A stretch of 53,871 nucleotides of DNA from an uncultured Actinomycetes bacterium (GCA_903875425.1 CAIQWC010000007.1:1-53871), one strand, 5' to 3'; shown: positions 33,802 to 50,947, numbered from the stretch's first letter. Numbers and translations: made by a program. Notes: generated by a model not told the origin, from the sequence alone.

Positions 33802-34697
33802 GACTCTTGACCGTACCAGTCATTAAGGGACTCTCCGGTAACTCGCTCGTAGGCCTCGCGGTATCGAGCCGCCGTGGTCGCCACCACATCGGCGGGAACC
33901 CTCGGGGGAGGGGCTTGCTTATCCCAATCCAAGCCAGAAAGCCAGTCTCGGAAGGGCTGCTTATCAAAGGCTGGCGGTACCGATCCAGGTTCGACCTCGC
34001 TCGCTAGCCAAATTCGAGATGAATCTGGAGTGATTACTTCATCGCACAACACCAAGTGACCATCGACAAAGCCCAGCTCAAACTTGGTGTCAGCCAAAAT
34101 AAGCCCTGCTGCCTCCGCGCGTTTCGACGCTTCGCTAAAGAGTGTGAGACATATCGCCTGAGCTGCTTCGAGTTGTTCAGAACCCACAATGTCAGCAGCT
34201 TGGCTGAGCGAAATATTCAGATCATGTCCTTCGTCAGCCTTCGTCGAGGGCGTGAACATGGCTTCGGGAAGGCGATCAGCCAAGCGAAGGCCCTTGGGGG
34301 CGACCATGGAGTGAATCGTGCCCCGTGCTTGATACTCCTCAAAGGCTTGGCCAGCTAAGTAGCCGCGCACAATGCACTCAAGCGGAAGCATGTCGGCTTT
34401 TCTCACCACCATGCTTCGGCCATGGAGCTGGGTCTCTTCACGAAAGCCCGGCATCATGAGTTCAATAACTTCCGGGTCACAACTCACCAGTGAGCCGGGT
34501 GCCACATCGCCAAGGTACGCACACCAGAACGCTGTCATGGCGGTCAGCACGCTTCCCTTATTTGGGATTAGCTCGTCCATGACGACGTCAAAGGCACTAA
34601 TGCGGTCAGAGGCCACCATCAGTAAGTGCTCATCATCGAGGTCATAGAGCTCTCGAACTTTGCCACGGTGAACCAGGGGACGACCAAGGACGCTCAT
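33798..34697 (-). CDS. purC: Phosphoribosylaminoimidazole-succinocarboxamide synthase (SAICAR synthetase)
   Basis: The 299-residue enzyme joins aspartate to CAIR. Family marks are HRGKVRELYDLDDEHLLMV at the start, SDRISAFDVVMDELIPNKG near residue 34, VRGYLAGQAFEEYQ, and SSRIWLASEVEPG near the C-terminal third. I choose the ATG at 34697 because it lies one base after the purB stop; a frame to 34778 would overlap purB. The stop overlaps the purS start. Confidence 0.95.
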   Translation of the reverse strand: MSVLGRPLVHRGKVRELYDLDDEHLLMVASDRISAFDVVMDELIPNKGSVLTAMTAFWCAYLGDVAPGSLVSCDPEVIELMMPGFREETQLHGRSMVVRKADMLPLECIVRGYLAGQAFEEYQARGTIHSMVAPKGLRLADRLPEAMFTPSTKADEGHDLNISLSQAADIVGSEQLEAAQAICLTLFSEASKRAEAAGLILADTKFELGFVDGHLVLCDEVITPDSSRIWLASEVEPGSVPPAFDKQPFRDWLSGLDWDKQAPPPRVPADVVATTAARYREAYERVTGESLNDWYGQES

Positions 34698-34698
34698 C

Positions 34699-36005
34699 TC
34701 AGCCACCGATGCCTTCGAGGGCATCAAGGTAGCGACGACGATATTGGAGAACTCGATCCAGACTGAATGCCTCCTCAAGGCTCTCCGTCGTCAAGGTCAT
34801 CTCGGCATCTTCCATCAGAATCTCGCGGAAGGCCCGACGCTCCTCCACTGCTTGGCGGGCAGCACGCTGGACAATACGATACGCCTCATCCCGGGTGAGT
34901 CCTTCATCAATCATGAGCAAAAGTACCGACTGGCTGTAGACCAAACCGAGGCTGCCCACTTCCAAGTTGTACTTGGCACGCTCGGCGTTGATCACGAGAC
35001 CATCGACAAGGCCAGTGGCTTTTCGCAACATATAGGCAGTGAGCATGAGGGCGTCGGGAAGCACGATGCGCTCCACCGAGCTATGTGAGATATCGCGCTC
35101 GTGCCATAACGCGATATCTTCAATACCCGCTGAGAGATAGCCACGCATGATTCGAGCCATGCCGCAGAGTCGCTCCGACAAGATGGGATTGCGCTTATGG
35201 GGCATGGCGGACGATCCCTTTTGACCTGGCGCGAAGGCTTCTTCAAGCTCACCGAGTTCAGAGCGTGCCATGTGGCGAATCTCCGTAGCGAGGTGCTCTA
35301 TCGTGGCGGACGCCACGGTACACGCCCACAGTAACTCCGCGTGACGATCACGGGCAATGACTTGGGTTGCGGGAACTGGTGTGAGACCCAACTTCGAACA
35401 GACGAAGGCTTCGACAAAGGGATCAATATTGGAATAGGTACCTACTGCGCCTGAGAGCTTGCCCACCGCAATAATGTCGCGAGCTCGCTTTAAACGATCA
35501 AGGTCACGATTCGCCGCCAAGGCAAACAGTGACATTTTGGCGCCATAGGTTGTGGGCTCGGCGTGCATACCGTGCGTGCGACCAAGAACGGGGGCATCGA
35601 TAAGTTCGTGGGCGCGACGGACAAGTACTGATACGAAGGCTTCCGAGTCTGCAATGAGCAAGTCGGCAACTTTCGTCAGCTGCCAGCACAGGGCGGTATC
35701 AACGACGTCTGAAGACGTTAATCCGTAGTGGATCCAAGAACCCTCAGGTACCCCAATACGCGCTTGGACGACGTCAACGAAGGCAGCCGTGTCGTGATTA
35801 GTAATGGCTTCACGATCATTAACCGCTTCGACAAAGGCGTCGTCAATGATGGGCCGGCGATCCCGACAGGCCGCGGCATCTTCTCGAGGTACGACCCCAA
35901 GTTCAGCGAGGGCCTCGGCGGCTAAGAGCTCAACTTCCAACATCGCGTCGAATCGCGCTACATCGCCAAAGAGCGCAGCAACATCTTTAGGTGCGTAACG
36001 AGGAA

Positions 36006-36009
<4 letters not shown>
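34699..36009 (-). CDS. purB: Adenylosuccinate lyase
   Basis: The 436-residue lyase removes fumarate from SAICAR and from adenylosuccinate. The signature GSSAMPHKRNP is near residue 266, with TSSDVVDTAL and RTHGMHAEPTTYG earlier. Length is normal. The ATG overlaps the purD stop as ATGA, and the purC start follows one base after the stop. Confidence 0.95.
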
Positions 36010-38566
<2,557 letters not shown>

Positions 38567-38668
38567 TTAGAGTTTGGAACCGGTTCTCACTGCAAGGATA
38601 GTTGACGAATAAAGCCGGTTTTATCGGAAATAGCGCGAATCAGGGTTTCGCGAAGCTCGCTGAGCCAC

Positions 38669-39061
38669 TCACCAGGTGCGACGCTGATCCCGATAGAGCG
38701 CCGGGGCCTGATTGAGCGGCACGATCTCTCGGCGGTGGCTCCGTCGCTCAGCTTCGATTTCTGCGCGAGCGCGAGCATCTTGAGCAACGAGTTCTCGCTG
38801 GAGTTTTGCAACCTCATCCTCGAGTCGAAGCACCCTACGAACCCCCTCAAGATTCAAACCCTCATTGACGAGCGACTGAATACGACGTAGGCGATCAAGG
38901 TCAGCTTCTGAGAAGCGGCGTGAACCTCCAGCTGTTCGAGAAGGATCAAGAAGGCCGCCGCGTTCATAGTTGCGCAAGGTTTGGGGATGAGCCCCAATAA
39001 GTTCAGCCGCTACCGAGATCACGTAGACGGCTCGACCACGATCTTGACTCGGCATACTCAT
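38669..39061 (-). CDS. hspR: HspR-type MerR-family heat-shock repressor
   Basis: The 130-residue protein has a MerR winged-helix domain with YVISVAAELIGAHPQTLRNYE, then SRTAGGSRRFSEADLDRLR and a coiled coil. HspR represses dnaK by binding HAIR inverted repeats. The ATG overlaps the dnaJ stop (ATGA), and a HAIR-like site lies upstream of dnaK, closing the autoregulatory loop known from Streptomyces and mycobacteria. Confidence 0.93.
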   Translation of the reverse strand: MSMPSQDRGRAVYVISVAAELIGAHPQTLRNYERGGLLDPSRTAGGSRRFSEADLDRLRRIQSLVNEGLNLEGVRRVLRLEDEVAKLQRELVAQDARARAEIEAERRSHRREIVPLNQAPALYRDQRRTW

Positions 39062-40185
39062 GAGGTCACCTCCTCAACGGAGGGTTCGAAGGTCTTGGCA
39101 TAGGCCTCGAGGGCACTTCGTTGTTCATCGTTTAGTTTCTTTGGAACCACGACATCAATTTTAACGAGAAGATCACCGGCCGCTTTGGCAGTCTTACCCG
39201 TCGATGCGCTAACACCTCGACCCTTCACCCGCAGCATGGTTCCTGGCTGAGTACCAGCGGGGACTTTGAGCGTTACGGGCTCTTCAATAGTTTCCACCGT
39301 TACTTGAGTACCAAAAGCCGCCTGCGGATAGGTAATCGTCGCCGAGGTGGTGATGTTGCGCCCTCGTCTTGAGAAGCGTGGATCATGAACCACGTGCACC
39401 AAGACGAAGAGGTCGCCCGGAGGCGCTCCTCGCTGACCAGGACTACCTCGACCCTTCACCCGAATACGCTGGCCATCTTCAACGCCAGCGGGTAGGCGAA
39501 CCTTGACTTGGCGCGTTGAAGCTTCGCGTCCGGTGCCGTGGCAATCAGTGCAGGGCTCAACCACAATCTGGCCCCGTCCGCCACAGGCGGTGCACACACT
39601 CGAGAGGGAAAACATCCCTTGGTCATCATCAACTTGGCCGCTGCCGTGGCAGCGCCCACAGGTTTTGGTTCCCGTGCCTGGTTTCGATCCCGAACCCTTA
39701 CAGATTCGACAGGCCTTATCCGATGGCAGATGTACCGATGTCGTAATGCCTCGAACCGCATCGGCAAAGCTCAGATGCAGGCCTGCTTCGAGATCGCCCC
39801 CTCGTTGTGGGGCAGCTCTGCGTTGCCGACCACCCCCGAAGAGACCGCCGAAAAGGTCGCCAAGATCACCGGTATTGAAACTTTGCCCACCGCCCCCTGG
39901 GAAACCCTGACCACTGAAGCCTCCGGCGCCGGCGCCGCCAAAACCACCAGCGGCGGGGCCCAAACGGCGAACCTCGTCGTACTCTTTACGCTTGGGAGCA
40001 TCGCCGAGGACGTCATAGGCCGCAGAGATTTCCTTGAAGCGCTCTTCCGAACCCGGGTTAGCGTCAGGGTGAAACTCCTTCGCTAGCTTTCGATACGCAC
40101 GCGTGACCTCTTTATCCGATGCCGAATCGGCAACGCCTAAGACCTTGTAGTAGTCCTTCTCAAACCACTCGCGCTGTGCGGTCAC
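39058..40185 (-). CDS. dnaJ: Chaperone DnaJ (type I)
   Basis: The 375-residue co-chaperone has a J domain with KEFHPDAN near residue 38, a Gly/Phe-rich linker (residues about 78-112), a zinc-finger region with four Cys pairs (CRICKGSG, CGRCHGSG, CTACGGRG, CTDCHGTG) and a C-terminal substrate-binding domain. It stimulates DnaK ATPase. The GTG start is six bases after grpE. The Cys quartet is complete. Confidence 0.95.
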   Translation of the reverse strand: MTAQREWFEKDYYKVLGVADSASDKEVTRAYRKLAKEFHPDANPGSEERFKEISAAYDVLGDAPKRKEYDEVRRLGPAAGGFGGAGAGGFSGQGFPGGGGQSFNTGDLGDLFGGLFGGGRQRRAAPQRGGDLEAGLHLSFADAVRGITTSVHLPSDKACRICKGSGSKPGTGTKTCGRCHGSGQVDDDQGMFSLSSVCTACGGRGQIVVEPCTDCHGTGREASTRQVKVRLPAGVEDGQRIRVKGRGSPGQRGAPPGDLFVLVHVVHDPRFSRRGRNITTSATITYPQAAFGTQVTVETIEEPVTLKVPAGTQPGTMLRVKGRGVSASTGKTAKAAGDLLVKIDVVVPKKLNDEQRSALEAYAKTFEPSVEEVTS

Positions 40186-40191
40186 GTCAAC

Positions 40192-42686
<2,495 letters not shown>

Positions 42687-42741
42687 TTACCTTGAATCGT
42701 GACAAAACCCCAGCATTTTGAGGTTTTGCTACGGTTGGGGG

Positions 42742-43494
42742 ATGCTCGATCTCGTCCTCCTCCGCCATGGCCAGTCCGAATGGAACGCACTGAACCTCTT
42801 TACCGGCTGGGAGGACGTAGAACTCACGGCCCAGGGTCAAGCCGAGGCCTCCGCCGCTGGGGTGCTCATGAGAGAAGCCGGCGTTGACGTTCGAATCCTG
42901 CACACTTCGTTACTCACCCGAGCCATCCGCACAGCCCAGCTGGCCCTCGATGCCATGGGGCGGCTGTGGGTGCCGGCCAAGCGCGACTGGCGTTTGAACG
43001 AACGGCACTATGGCGATCTCCAAGGTAAAAATAAGAAAGAGACTGCCGATCAGTACGGCATTGACCAGGTCAAAATCTGGCGTCGTAGCTACGACGTACC
43101 GCCCCCCTCGCTCCCCGACGGCGATCCTCGCCTACCTGGTGCTGATGAGCGTTACCGCGATGTGCCATCGGATCTCCTGCCAGCCACTGAGTGTCTCAAG
43201 GATGTCGTTGCTCGCACCTTGCCATATTTTGAATCAGGCATTTTGCCTGACTTGCGAGCTGAGAGTTCTCTTGGCGGTGCGGTACTCGTGGTTGCTCACG
43301 GTAACTCACTAAGAGCACTGCGCAAAGAGCTCGATGGGATCAGCGACGACGACATTGTTCAATTAGAGATCCCTACCGGTATCCCCTATCGCTATCGCCT
43401 CAACGATGACTTAGCTATCGTCGAAGCACGATACTTAGGCGATTCAGCGGCCGCGGCCGCTGCTGCTGAAGCGGTTGCCAAGCAAGCTGGCTAG
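42742..43494 (+). CDS. gpmA: 2,3-bisphosphoglycerate-dependent phosphoglycerate mutase
   Basis: The 250-residue enzyme interconverts 3- and 2-phosphoglycerate in glycolysis. The N-terminal [18 protein letters not shown] carries the phospho-His, and [15 protein letters not shown] and [11 protein letters not shown] complete the active site. The C-terminal Ala-rich tail is the flexible end. TACGGT six bases before the ATG gives a leaderless mRNA and decides this start over the codon at 42718. It is divergent from dnaK across the HAIR region. Confidence 0.93.
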   Translation: MLDLVLLRHGQSEWNALNLFTGWEDVELTAQGQAEASAAGVLMREAGVDVRILHTSLLTRAIRTAQLALDAMGRLWVPAKRDWRLNERHYGDLQGKNKKETADQYGIDQVKIWRRSYDVPPPSLPDGDPRLPGADERYRDVPSDLLPATECLKDVVARTLPYFESGILPDLRAESSLGGAVLVVAHGNSLRALRKELDGISDDDIVQLEIPTGIPYRYRLNDDLAIVEARYLGDSAAAAAAAEAVAKQAG

Positions 43495-43499
43495 GGACA

Positions 43500-43516
43500 G
43501 TGCGTTAGCAACGCAC
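43500..43516 (+). terminator. Hairpin after gpmA
   Basis: GTGCGTT pairs perfectly with AACGCAC around AGC. There is no T-run, so it is only a possible terminator or processing site. Confidence 0.3.
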
Positions 43517-43568
43517 GCTCACTTCCACATGCCCCACTCCTAGCACCAAAGGGTCTAAAACAGGTCAG

Positions 43569-44570
43569 GTGAATAGGCCTCCTGAGCATCAGCGCAGTCG
43601 CCGGCCAAGACCCAACTACCGCCTACGCCAAACGGTGGCGTGCCTTGTTCTCATCACCATTCTTGCCCTCATCGGTGTTGTCGTACTCAAGCAAGTTAAG
43701 AGCACAGCGCGCGTTGCTACCACCACGTCCTCGATGCCAAGCTCCCCGAGCACGACTACGACCTACCCCCCGGCCAGCACGATCTCGATTTCCCACTGGC
43801 CTCGCGGATTGCCCGCAGCCTTCTCTGCCCCCACGATGGGCTACGTCGGTACCAACTATCACGGCACGCCACTGTCCATCGCAAGCCTCACCAAAATGAT
43901 GACTGCGGTCATCGTTGAGCAGCACCTCCCGCTAGGGATTTCAGGAGATGGCCCTCGCTGGACGGTGAGAGCCCAAGACGTGGCGATGACCCAAGCGCTT
44001 GCGCATCAAGACGGCATCACCATCCCCGTTAAACCTGGCGATCAACTCTCCGAGCGACTACTCCTCGAAGGCATGCTGGTGCACTCGGCAAACAACTACG
44101 CAGTCATGCTGAGTGAGCTGGCGAACATTCCGAGTAATACCTTTATTGGCGACATGAACCAAGAAGCCCGGAGCTTGGGCATGACACAAACCACCTATGT
44201 CGATACCAATGGCATTAGTAAGGAAAACCTTTCTACGCCCTCCGATCAGGTCCTCGTCGCGCAAAAACTCGAAAGCTATCCACTCTTAAGCCGTATCGTG
44301 ACGATGCCCTCGGTACAGATCCCGAACGTTGGCAGCGAGCCGTCCTATACGCCCCTCGTTGGCACGAACGGTGTGATCGGTATTAAATCCGGCACCCTGG
44401 CGGCAACGGGCGCCTCTGATGCCTTAGCCATTGCGCCCATTATTAACGGCGTCACCACACCGATTTACGTTTCGGTTCTCCATGTGGTGGGCTATCCCAA
44501 CATCGCCATTGCCGGTGCTACGGCCCTGAGCATTGCCCATGAAGTTGCCACCTACATCCAACATTCTTGA
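43569..44570 (+). CDS. Membrane-anchored DD-carboxypeptidase (peptidase S11)
   Basis: The 333-residue protein has a basic N-terminus, one membrane helix (about residues 22-42) and a Ser/Thr-rich linker (TTTSSMPSSPSTTTTYPP) before the catalytic domain. The three penicillin-binding motifs are present: ASLTKMM (SxxK), HSANNYA (SxN) and IKSGTLA (KSG/T). It trims D-alanine from peptidoglycan stem peptides outside the membrane. A closely similar protein is encoded at 52340-53344. The GTG start lies after AGGTCAG. Confidence 0.9.
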   Translation: MNRPPEHQRSRRPRPNYRLRQTVACLVLITILALIGVVVLKQVKSTARVATTTSSMPSSPSTTTTYPPASTISISHWPRGLPAAFSAPTMGYVGTNYHGTPLSIASLTKMMTAVIVEQHLPLGISGDGPRWTVRAQDVAMTQALAHQDGITIPVKPGDQLSERLLLEGMLVHSANNYAVMLSELANIPSNTFIGDMNQEARSLGMTQTTYVDTNGISKENLSTPSDQVLVAQKLESYPLLSRIVTMPSVQIPNVGSEPSYTPLVGTNGVIGIKSGTLAATGASDALAIAPIINGVTTPIYVSVLHVVGYPNIAIAGATALSIAHEVATYIQHS

Positions 44571-44613
44571 AGAACGACGCTTGAGCCCCCAAAATGAGAT
44601 CTACAGTGAGGCG

Positions 44614-45171
44614 ATGCTGCGGGGAGTCACGATTTGGATTACTGGCCTCTCTGCTTCTGGGAAAAGTACGGCCGCGAGACTGCTCAACGACGAGCTATCC
44701 CAGCGCGGCCTGTCTTGTCAGCTCTTTGACGGCGATGTTCTTCGGGCCTCATTAGCGACTCCCTTAGGCTTTAGTGCCGGCGATCGAGCCGTCGCTGTTC
44801 GCCATGCTGGCCAACTCGCGCTACACCATGCATCTCGCCCGGGCATCAGTATCGTGGCCCTGATTAGTCCCTACCGTGATGAACGGGCCAAGGTGCGCCA
44901 AGCCCACAAAGAAGCAGGACTTCATTTCGTTGAGGTGTTTATGGATACACCACTCGCAACCTGCATCGAACGAGACCCAAAGGGCCTCTATCGTCGGGCC
45001 CTGAGCGGTGAAATTAGCCATTTCACAGGACTCGACGACCCTTATGAAACTCCCCTACGCCCTGAGGTCACGATCGACAGTTCTCGCGATGCCACTGCAG
45101 CAGTCGCCGGTCTCATCGCTTTCCTTGAAGAGACTGATGTGATCGCTTCTCACCCCTCGTCAAGCACATAG
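44614..45171 (+). CDS. cysC: Adenylylsulfate kinase-like protein
   Basis: I choose the ATG at 44614 because TACAGT lies six bases upstream; the frame could extend to 44533 only by overlapping the peptidase gene. The 185-residue product has Walker A GLSASGKSTAA, LFDGDVLRASL, IVALISPYRDERAKVRQ and VFMDTPLATCIERDPKGLYRRAL, all typical of APS kinase, which makes PAPS for sulfation or assimilation. No sulfate adenylyltransferase or reductase gene is near, so its partner is elsewhere. Confidence 0.87.
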   Translation: MLRGVTIWITGLSASGKSTAARLLNDELSQRGLSCQLFDGDVLRASLATPLGFSAGDRAVAVRHAGQLALHHASRPGISIVALISPYRDERAKVRQAHKEAGLHFVEVFMDTPLATCIERDPKGLYRRALSGEISHFTGLDDPYETPLRPEVTIDSSRDATAAVAGLIAFLEETDVIASHPSSST

Positions 45172-45179
45172 GGGGTGAA

Positions 45180-45201
45180 GCGTGCAGGTGAGCCTGCACG
45201 C
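45180..45201. terminator. Strong hairpin between convergent cysC and the LAxTG protein gene
   Basis: GCGTGCAGG (45180-45188) pairs perfectly with CCTGCACGC (45193-45201) around TGAG. GTGAA (45175-45179) and TTCAC (45206-45210) extend it with a bulge. It lies just after the cysC stop and 54 bases from the convergent gene's stop, so it can act as a bidirectional terminator, though T-runs are weak. Confidence 0.55.
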
Positions 45202-45254
45202 CCCATTCACTGATACGCCCTACCTAGCGCCGGGGCGTTCCTATGGGTTTGCGT

Positions 45255-46706
45255 TCACTCGGCTCTTGGTATCGCGATACGACGTCGCAAAACGAGAGCG
45301 AGACCAAGTACCGTGAGCACCAGTGATCCAACCAGGAGAAGTACTTCGTTACTACCGGTAGCTGCGAGCGTAGCGCTAGGGGTCGTTGGCGCTGTGGTCG
45401 CCAGTGTCGCAGGCGGCATGGTTGTTGGCGTGGTCGGCGGAACATTCGCTGGAGAATCTGTCGCCATCATGCCAGCTGATCCAAATCCGACTGCCGTACA
45501 TCCCCCTGGCTGGGTACAACTAACACCATTGAGGTAGAGATAGCTCTGGTCTTGCGCCAAGGTCACCAGAGATTCTCTATTCCAAACCCCATGAATCTCG
45601 GTTGCAAAGGCACCCTGGTCCACATTGTTCACCAAGGTAGTACCCACTTCGACGCAATAGCCTGGGCTTGTACAGCTCACCGACGTAGGTCCGCTACCTG
45701 ACGCCGCTGCATTTTGCACCATTGCCACGGACGTATTCCAGGTTCCGTTCGACTCATCAACAGCAAAACCCGAGACATTATTAACGTAATCAAAGCCAAT
45801 CTGGTTACGTTTCGTCGCACAGGTAGCCTTCGGTGTCGACGCATGCAAGATATGGTCACCAGCACATCCATACGCTCCCGCCGAACCGATGGCGGTACAG
45901 TCGCTCGCAGTGCTACAGCTCACCGAGAGGAGTCGTGCCCGGGGTTGACTCGTTGGACCGGCGATCGTATGTGGGTTAGTGAATGTCGGCGAACCCAAGG
46001 GAGCGGTCATGACGAGAGGTCCCGAAGCATCAGCACCCACCGCAGTACACCCACCTTGATTCACACAACTCACGCCACGCAACGACGAAACATCGCTATC
46101 GCTGAGGCTCGTCGGGGTAAGCGGCGACCAAGAATCTTGACTAAACGTCGTAGCGATACCGTTAGAACCCGAAACACCCGAAGCTACGCCAACGGCAACA
46201 CACGATCCGTCGCTACGGCAGCTGACGGATTCAAGTGTTGGGTACACGTATAAGTCCATACCTGTCAAAAGCGTGTCAGTCCAACTTCCCGCTCTATAGA
46301 TGATGCCGAAGGCGGTATTGGTCGCGCTAGCAAAACCTACAACTGCGCACTGGCTCTGGGCCCAGCAGCTCACACCGTACGCCCATCCCGGGAAGTGCCC
46401 CGCATCGATCACCTGGGCGGGCCCCCAATGACCCGATGCTTCTAGGGCGTAGGCCGGGTAGGTGCTCGACAATCCGTCGTAAGCCGACCCTACGGCTAGG
46501 CATTCTCCTGGACTCCAACAACTCACCGCGTTGAATTGGGGATATTGCGCTACCGAACCGGGCGCCGTAACACTAACGGCAGGCGTAAACGAGGGCACAT
46601 TCGACGTGGCGGGTGAGGAGGCACCAACTGATGCGGCATTCGTCATCAATGCCGCTAGGAGCAAGGTCGCAAGGCTTGTGATGACCGTGGCTTGGGCATA
46701 TCTCAT
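45255..46706 (-). CDS. Secreted seven-repeat Cys-paired protein with LAxTG sorting signal
   Basis: The 483-residue protein begins with a signal peptide (MRYAQATVITSLATLLLAAL, cut near ALMTNAASVGA). It then has seven repeats, each with a Cys pair in a VSCxxxxxCxAVG pattern, beginning AVSCWSPGECLAVG and ending GVSCTQPGGCTAVG; I read the number as seven blades of a probable beta-propeller. A Pro/Thr-rich linker (about residues 415-440) leads to LAATG, a hydrophobic helix and RRR, a class E-type sortase signal. It is thus expected to be fixed to the cell wall. No known function is recognised. AAGGAG precedes the ATG. Confidence 0.7.
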   Translation of the reverse strand: MRYAQATVITSLATLLLAALMTNAASVGASSPATSNVPSFTPAVSVTAPGSVAQYPQFNAVSCWSPGECLAVGSAYDGLSSTYPAYALEASGHWGPAQVIDAGHFPGWAYGVSCWAQSQCAVVGFASATNTAFGIIYRAGSWTDTLLTGMDLYVYPTLESVSCRSDGSCVAVGVASGVSGSNGIATTFSQDSWSPLTPTSLSDSDVSSLRGVSCVNQGGCTAVGADASGPLVMTAPLGSPTFTNPHTIAGPTSQPRARLLSVSCSTASDCTAIGSAGAYGCAGDHILHASTPKATCATKRNQIGFDYVNNVSGFAVDESNGTWNTSVAMVQNAAASGSGPTSVSCTSPGYCVEVGTTLVNNVDQGAFATEIHGVWNRESLVTLAQDQSYLYLNGVSCTQPGGCTAVGFGSAGMMATDSPANVPPTTPTTMPPATLATTAPTTPSATLAATGSNEVLLLVGSLVLTVLGLALVLRRRIAIPRAE

Positions 46707-46942
46707 GAGGTCGACTCCTTAGCGCAGTAGGCATCAACCTACCGCAATTTGGTGATCATCACGATTGCACGAGCCAAGTAAGCCGGCCGCGCTCGGCAAC
46801 GTCGACCTCATCGAGCTTCACGACACCGACGGTATTCGTGACCTTGTATGTTTCCCATCAGCTAGGTCTGAGCCGGCAAGCAACGCATCCCTCCCCGAGG
46901 GGCTTACTCGGCCCAAACCCAGCGGCGAAGGCCCCCTCACGC

Positions 46943-48731
<1,789 letters not shown>

Positions 48732-48879
48732 GCGTCAATCTCCTCTCGCTGGAATACTCTCATCCGCCCAATCGATCAACGGATAGGAGTGTCGTGTAAC
48801 GATAGTTTCAGCGATCTGGATTTCTCAAGCGTTCCTGAGTTGTTAACGGAGCGTGAACAAGCCCACGGCGCGCGGCCTC

Positions 48880-50925
48880 TTAGCGATGGCTCGTGGGGGC
48901 AACCTCAAGCGAGGCCTCCACCACCTGAGAGATATCCATCACTCTGACATCGTCGCCTCGGCCTTGGGCTTGGACGGCGTCATCGAGCATGATCATGCAG
49001 AACGGACACGCGGTCGACACAATGTCGGCACCGGTACCCAATGCCTCTTCGGCACGCTCCATATTGACGCGCTTGCCAATGTTCTCTTCCATCCACATAC
49101 GCGCTCCACCAGCGCCACAGCAGAAACCCTTTTCCCTGCAGCGACCCATCTCCACCTGTTTAACGCCAGGGATGGCATCGAGAACGTCACGAGGCTCAGC
49201 CAAAATTCGGTTATGCCGGCCTAGGTAACAAGGGTCGTGATAGGTCACGGTTCCCTGGTAGCCACTTCCCGCGCTAAGTGCGCCAGTCTTGACGAGGTGA
49301 GCCAGTAACTCAGCGTGGTGAATCACTTCGAATTCACCACCTAGTGCTGGATACTCGTTCTTGATGGTGTTAAAGCAGTGCGGGCAGGAGGCAACGATTT
49401 TCTTCGTTCCCACACCCTTCAAGGTCTCAATGTTGGCCTTCGCCATCTCTTGAAAGAGGTACTCGTTACCCATGCGACGAGCTGGATCGCCCGAGCAGTT
49501 TTCCTGAGGACCCAAAATGCCAAAGGTGACACCTGCGCGGTGCAGCATGCGAGCCGTTGATTCTGCTTGCTTGCGGCCACGATCATCAAGTGCCCCCGCA
49601 CAGCCCACCCAATAGAGGTATTCCACGTCCTCAGGGATTTCTCCGCTGATAATGGGGACGTCGAAGTCCAAGTTCGCTAACCAGTCAGCACGCTTCGAGC
49701 CGCCAAGTCCCCAGGGGTCACCCTGGTTCTCGATATTGCGCAACAACAAGCCTGCTTCGGTGGGGAAGCGCGACTCCATCAAGACTTCGTAGCGTCGCAT
49801 ATCGACAATGGCATCGACGTGCTCAATATCGACCGGACACTCTTCAACACAAGCACCACAGGTCGTACAGGACCAGAGAACGTCGGGGTCAATGACACTT
49901 GGTACCAGGCTCTCGACCTGAGCGGCCTCATCGCCGTGAGCACCTAAGAGTCGACCTGCAGAGGCGAACATATTGTCGCGAAGGCCCATGATGACCAGCT
50001 TGGGACTGAGTGGCTTACCCGTGGTCCAAGCCGGGCACACCGACTGACAACGTCCACACTCGGTACACGTAGCGAAATCAAGCATCTGCTTCCAGGTGAA
50101 GTCATCGATTTTGCCCACACCGAAAATGGTGTCTTCGGTGACCTTCTCCATATCCATGTCGGGGGTCTTGTCGAGTCCACCGAGTGCACGGGGCCGACGA
50201 GATGTGGCCACGTTGATCGGAGCCATGAAGATGTGGAGGTGCTTCGAATAAGAAACAAAGACCATGAAGCCAGCAATCACGGCAACGTTGGCGAGTAAGA
50301 ATATGGTCTCAAGTGCGGTGCCGACCGAGCCACCAGGCATGATCCTGGCGAGTTCATAACTAGCAAAGGCCCAAGCATTGTTTTGGAAGGGGAAATGGCC
50401 CATCCTTTGCTGCTCGGCACGGTAGAGCAACAAGGTGACAACCACCGCTGCGATCAAGACCAGTACTAGCCAAGCCGCTCCGGTGTGGGAACCGTAGAAA
50501 CGACTGTCTCGTTGTTTACGGCTCGGTGCGTTTTTGAGACGGATAACCGAGAACACCACGAGAGAAATGAGCACCGCCACCGAGAAGAAGTCTTCGATGA
50601 AGCCAACCGACGACCAGGTACCAACGAGAGGAATGTGGAAGTCACGGTTAAAGAGTGCGCCGTAGGCCTCAATAATGGTGAGGAGTAAAACGGTGAACCC
50701 CCACATGGTGAAGAAGTGAGCGAGACCAGGAATGGTCCACTTCAGTAACTTCTTTTGCGCAGCGACTTCAACGACCTCTGCTTCGGCAGCTCGACGGAAC
50801 CCTTGGTAGGGCCGCTTTGCCGGTTGACCAGAACGAATAAGTTTCGAAAGCCAATGGAATCGACGACCGGCAATCGTGAAACAAATAATGGTAACGCTGA
50901 GGCCAAGAATGATGCGTAGAGCCAT
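48880..50925 (-). CDS. HdrD-like membrane Fe-S oxidoreductase
   Basis: The 681-residue protein has an N-terminal membrane domain (about residues 1-230, five helices, similar to nitrate reductase gamma). Two 4Fe-4S motifs follow, [12 protein letters not shown] near 290 and [12 protein letters not shown] near 354, then two Cys-rich CCG-type segments including [10 protein letters not shown] and [14 protein letters not shown]. Such proteins pass electrons between a soluble partner and the quinone pool; actinobacterial relatives include Rv0338c-type proteins, which are longer. Its partner is not encoded here. AAGGAG precedes the ATG. Confidence 0.82.
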   Translation of the reverse strand: MALRIILGLSVTIICFTIAGRRFHWLSKLIRSGQPAKRPYQGFRRAAEAEVVEVAAQKKLLKWTIPGLAHFFTMWGFTVLLLTIIEAYGALFNRDFHIPLVGTWSSVGFIEDFFSVAVLISLVVFSVIRLKNAPSRKQRDSRFYGSHTGAAWLVLVLIAAVVVTLLLYRAEQQRMGHFPFQNNAWAFASYELARIMPGGSVGTALETIFLLANVAVIAGFMVFVSYSKHLHIFMAPINVATSRRPRALGGLDKTPDMDMEKVTEDTIFGVGKIDDFTWKQMLDFATCTECGRCQSVCPAWTTGKPLSPKLVIMGLRDNMFASAGRLLGAHGDEAAQVESLVPSVIDPDVLWSCTTCGACVEECPVDIEHVDAIVDMRRYEVLMESRFPTEAGLLLRNIENQGDPWGLGGSKRADWLANLDFDVPIISGEIPEDVEYLYWVGCAGALDDRGRKQAESTARMLHRAGVTFGILGPQENCSGDPARRMGNEYLFQEMAKANIETLKGVGTKKIVASCPHCFNTIKNEYPALGGEFEVIHHAELLAHLVKTGALSAGSGYQGTVTYHDPCYLGRHNRILAEPRDVLDAIPGVKQVEMGRCREKGFCCGAGGARMWMEENIGKRVNMERAEEALGTGADIVSTACPFCMIMLDDAVQAQGRGDDVRVMDISQVVEASLEVAPTSHR

Positions 50926-50947
50926 GCTCGCTCCTTATGGGGGTTAG

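Noticed and set aside
39538-40086. Open frame antisense to dnaJ
   Set aside because: It is contained in dnaJ and driven by the Gly-rich codons of that gene.
42690-42708. Second HAIR site (CTTGAATCGTGACAA)
   Set aside because: Only one half-site is present; the second arm does not pair.
46707-46942. Coding gene between glnB and the LAxTG protein gene
   Set aside because: The open frames are short, lack start signals and show no family; CCCCGAGGGG is too short to call a terminator.
48796-48809. GlnR-type box before amtB (GTAAC-GATA-GTTTC)
   Set aside because: Spacing is four rather than six and orientation of the halves differs from the consensus.
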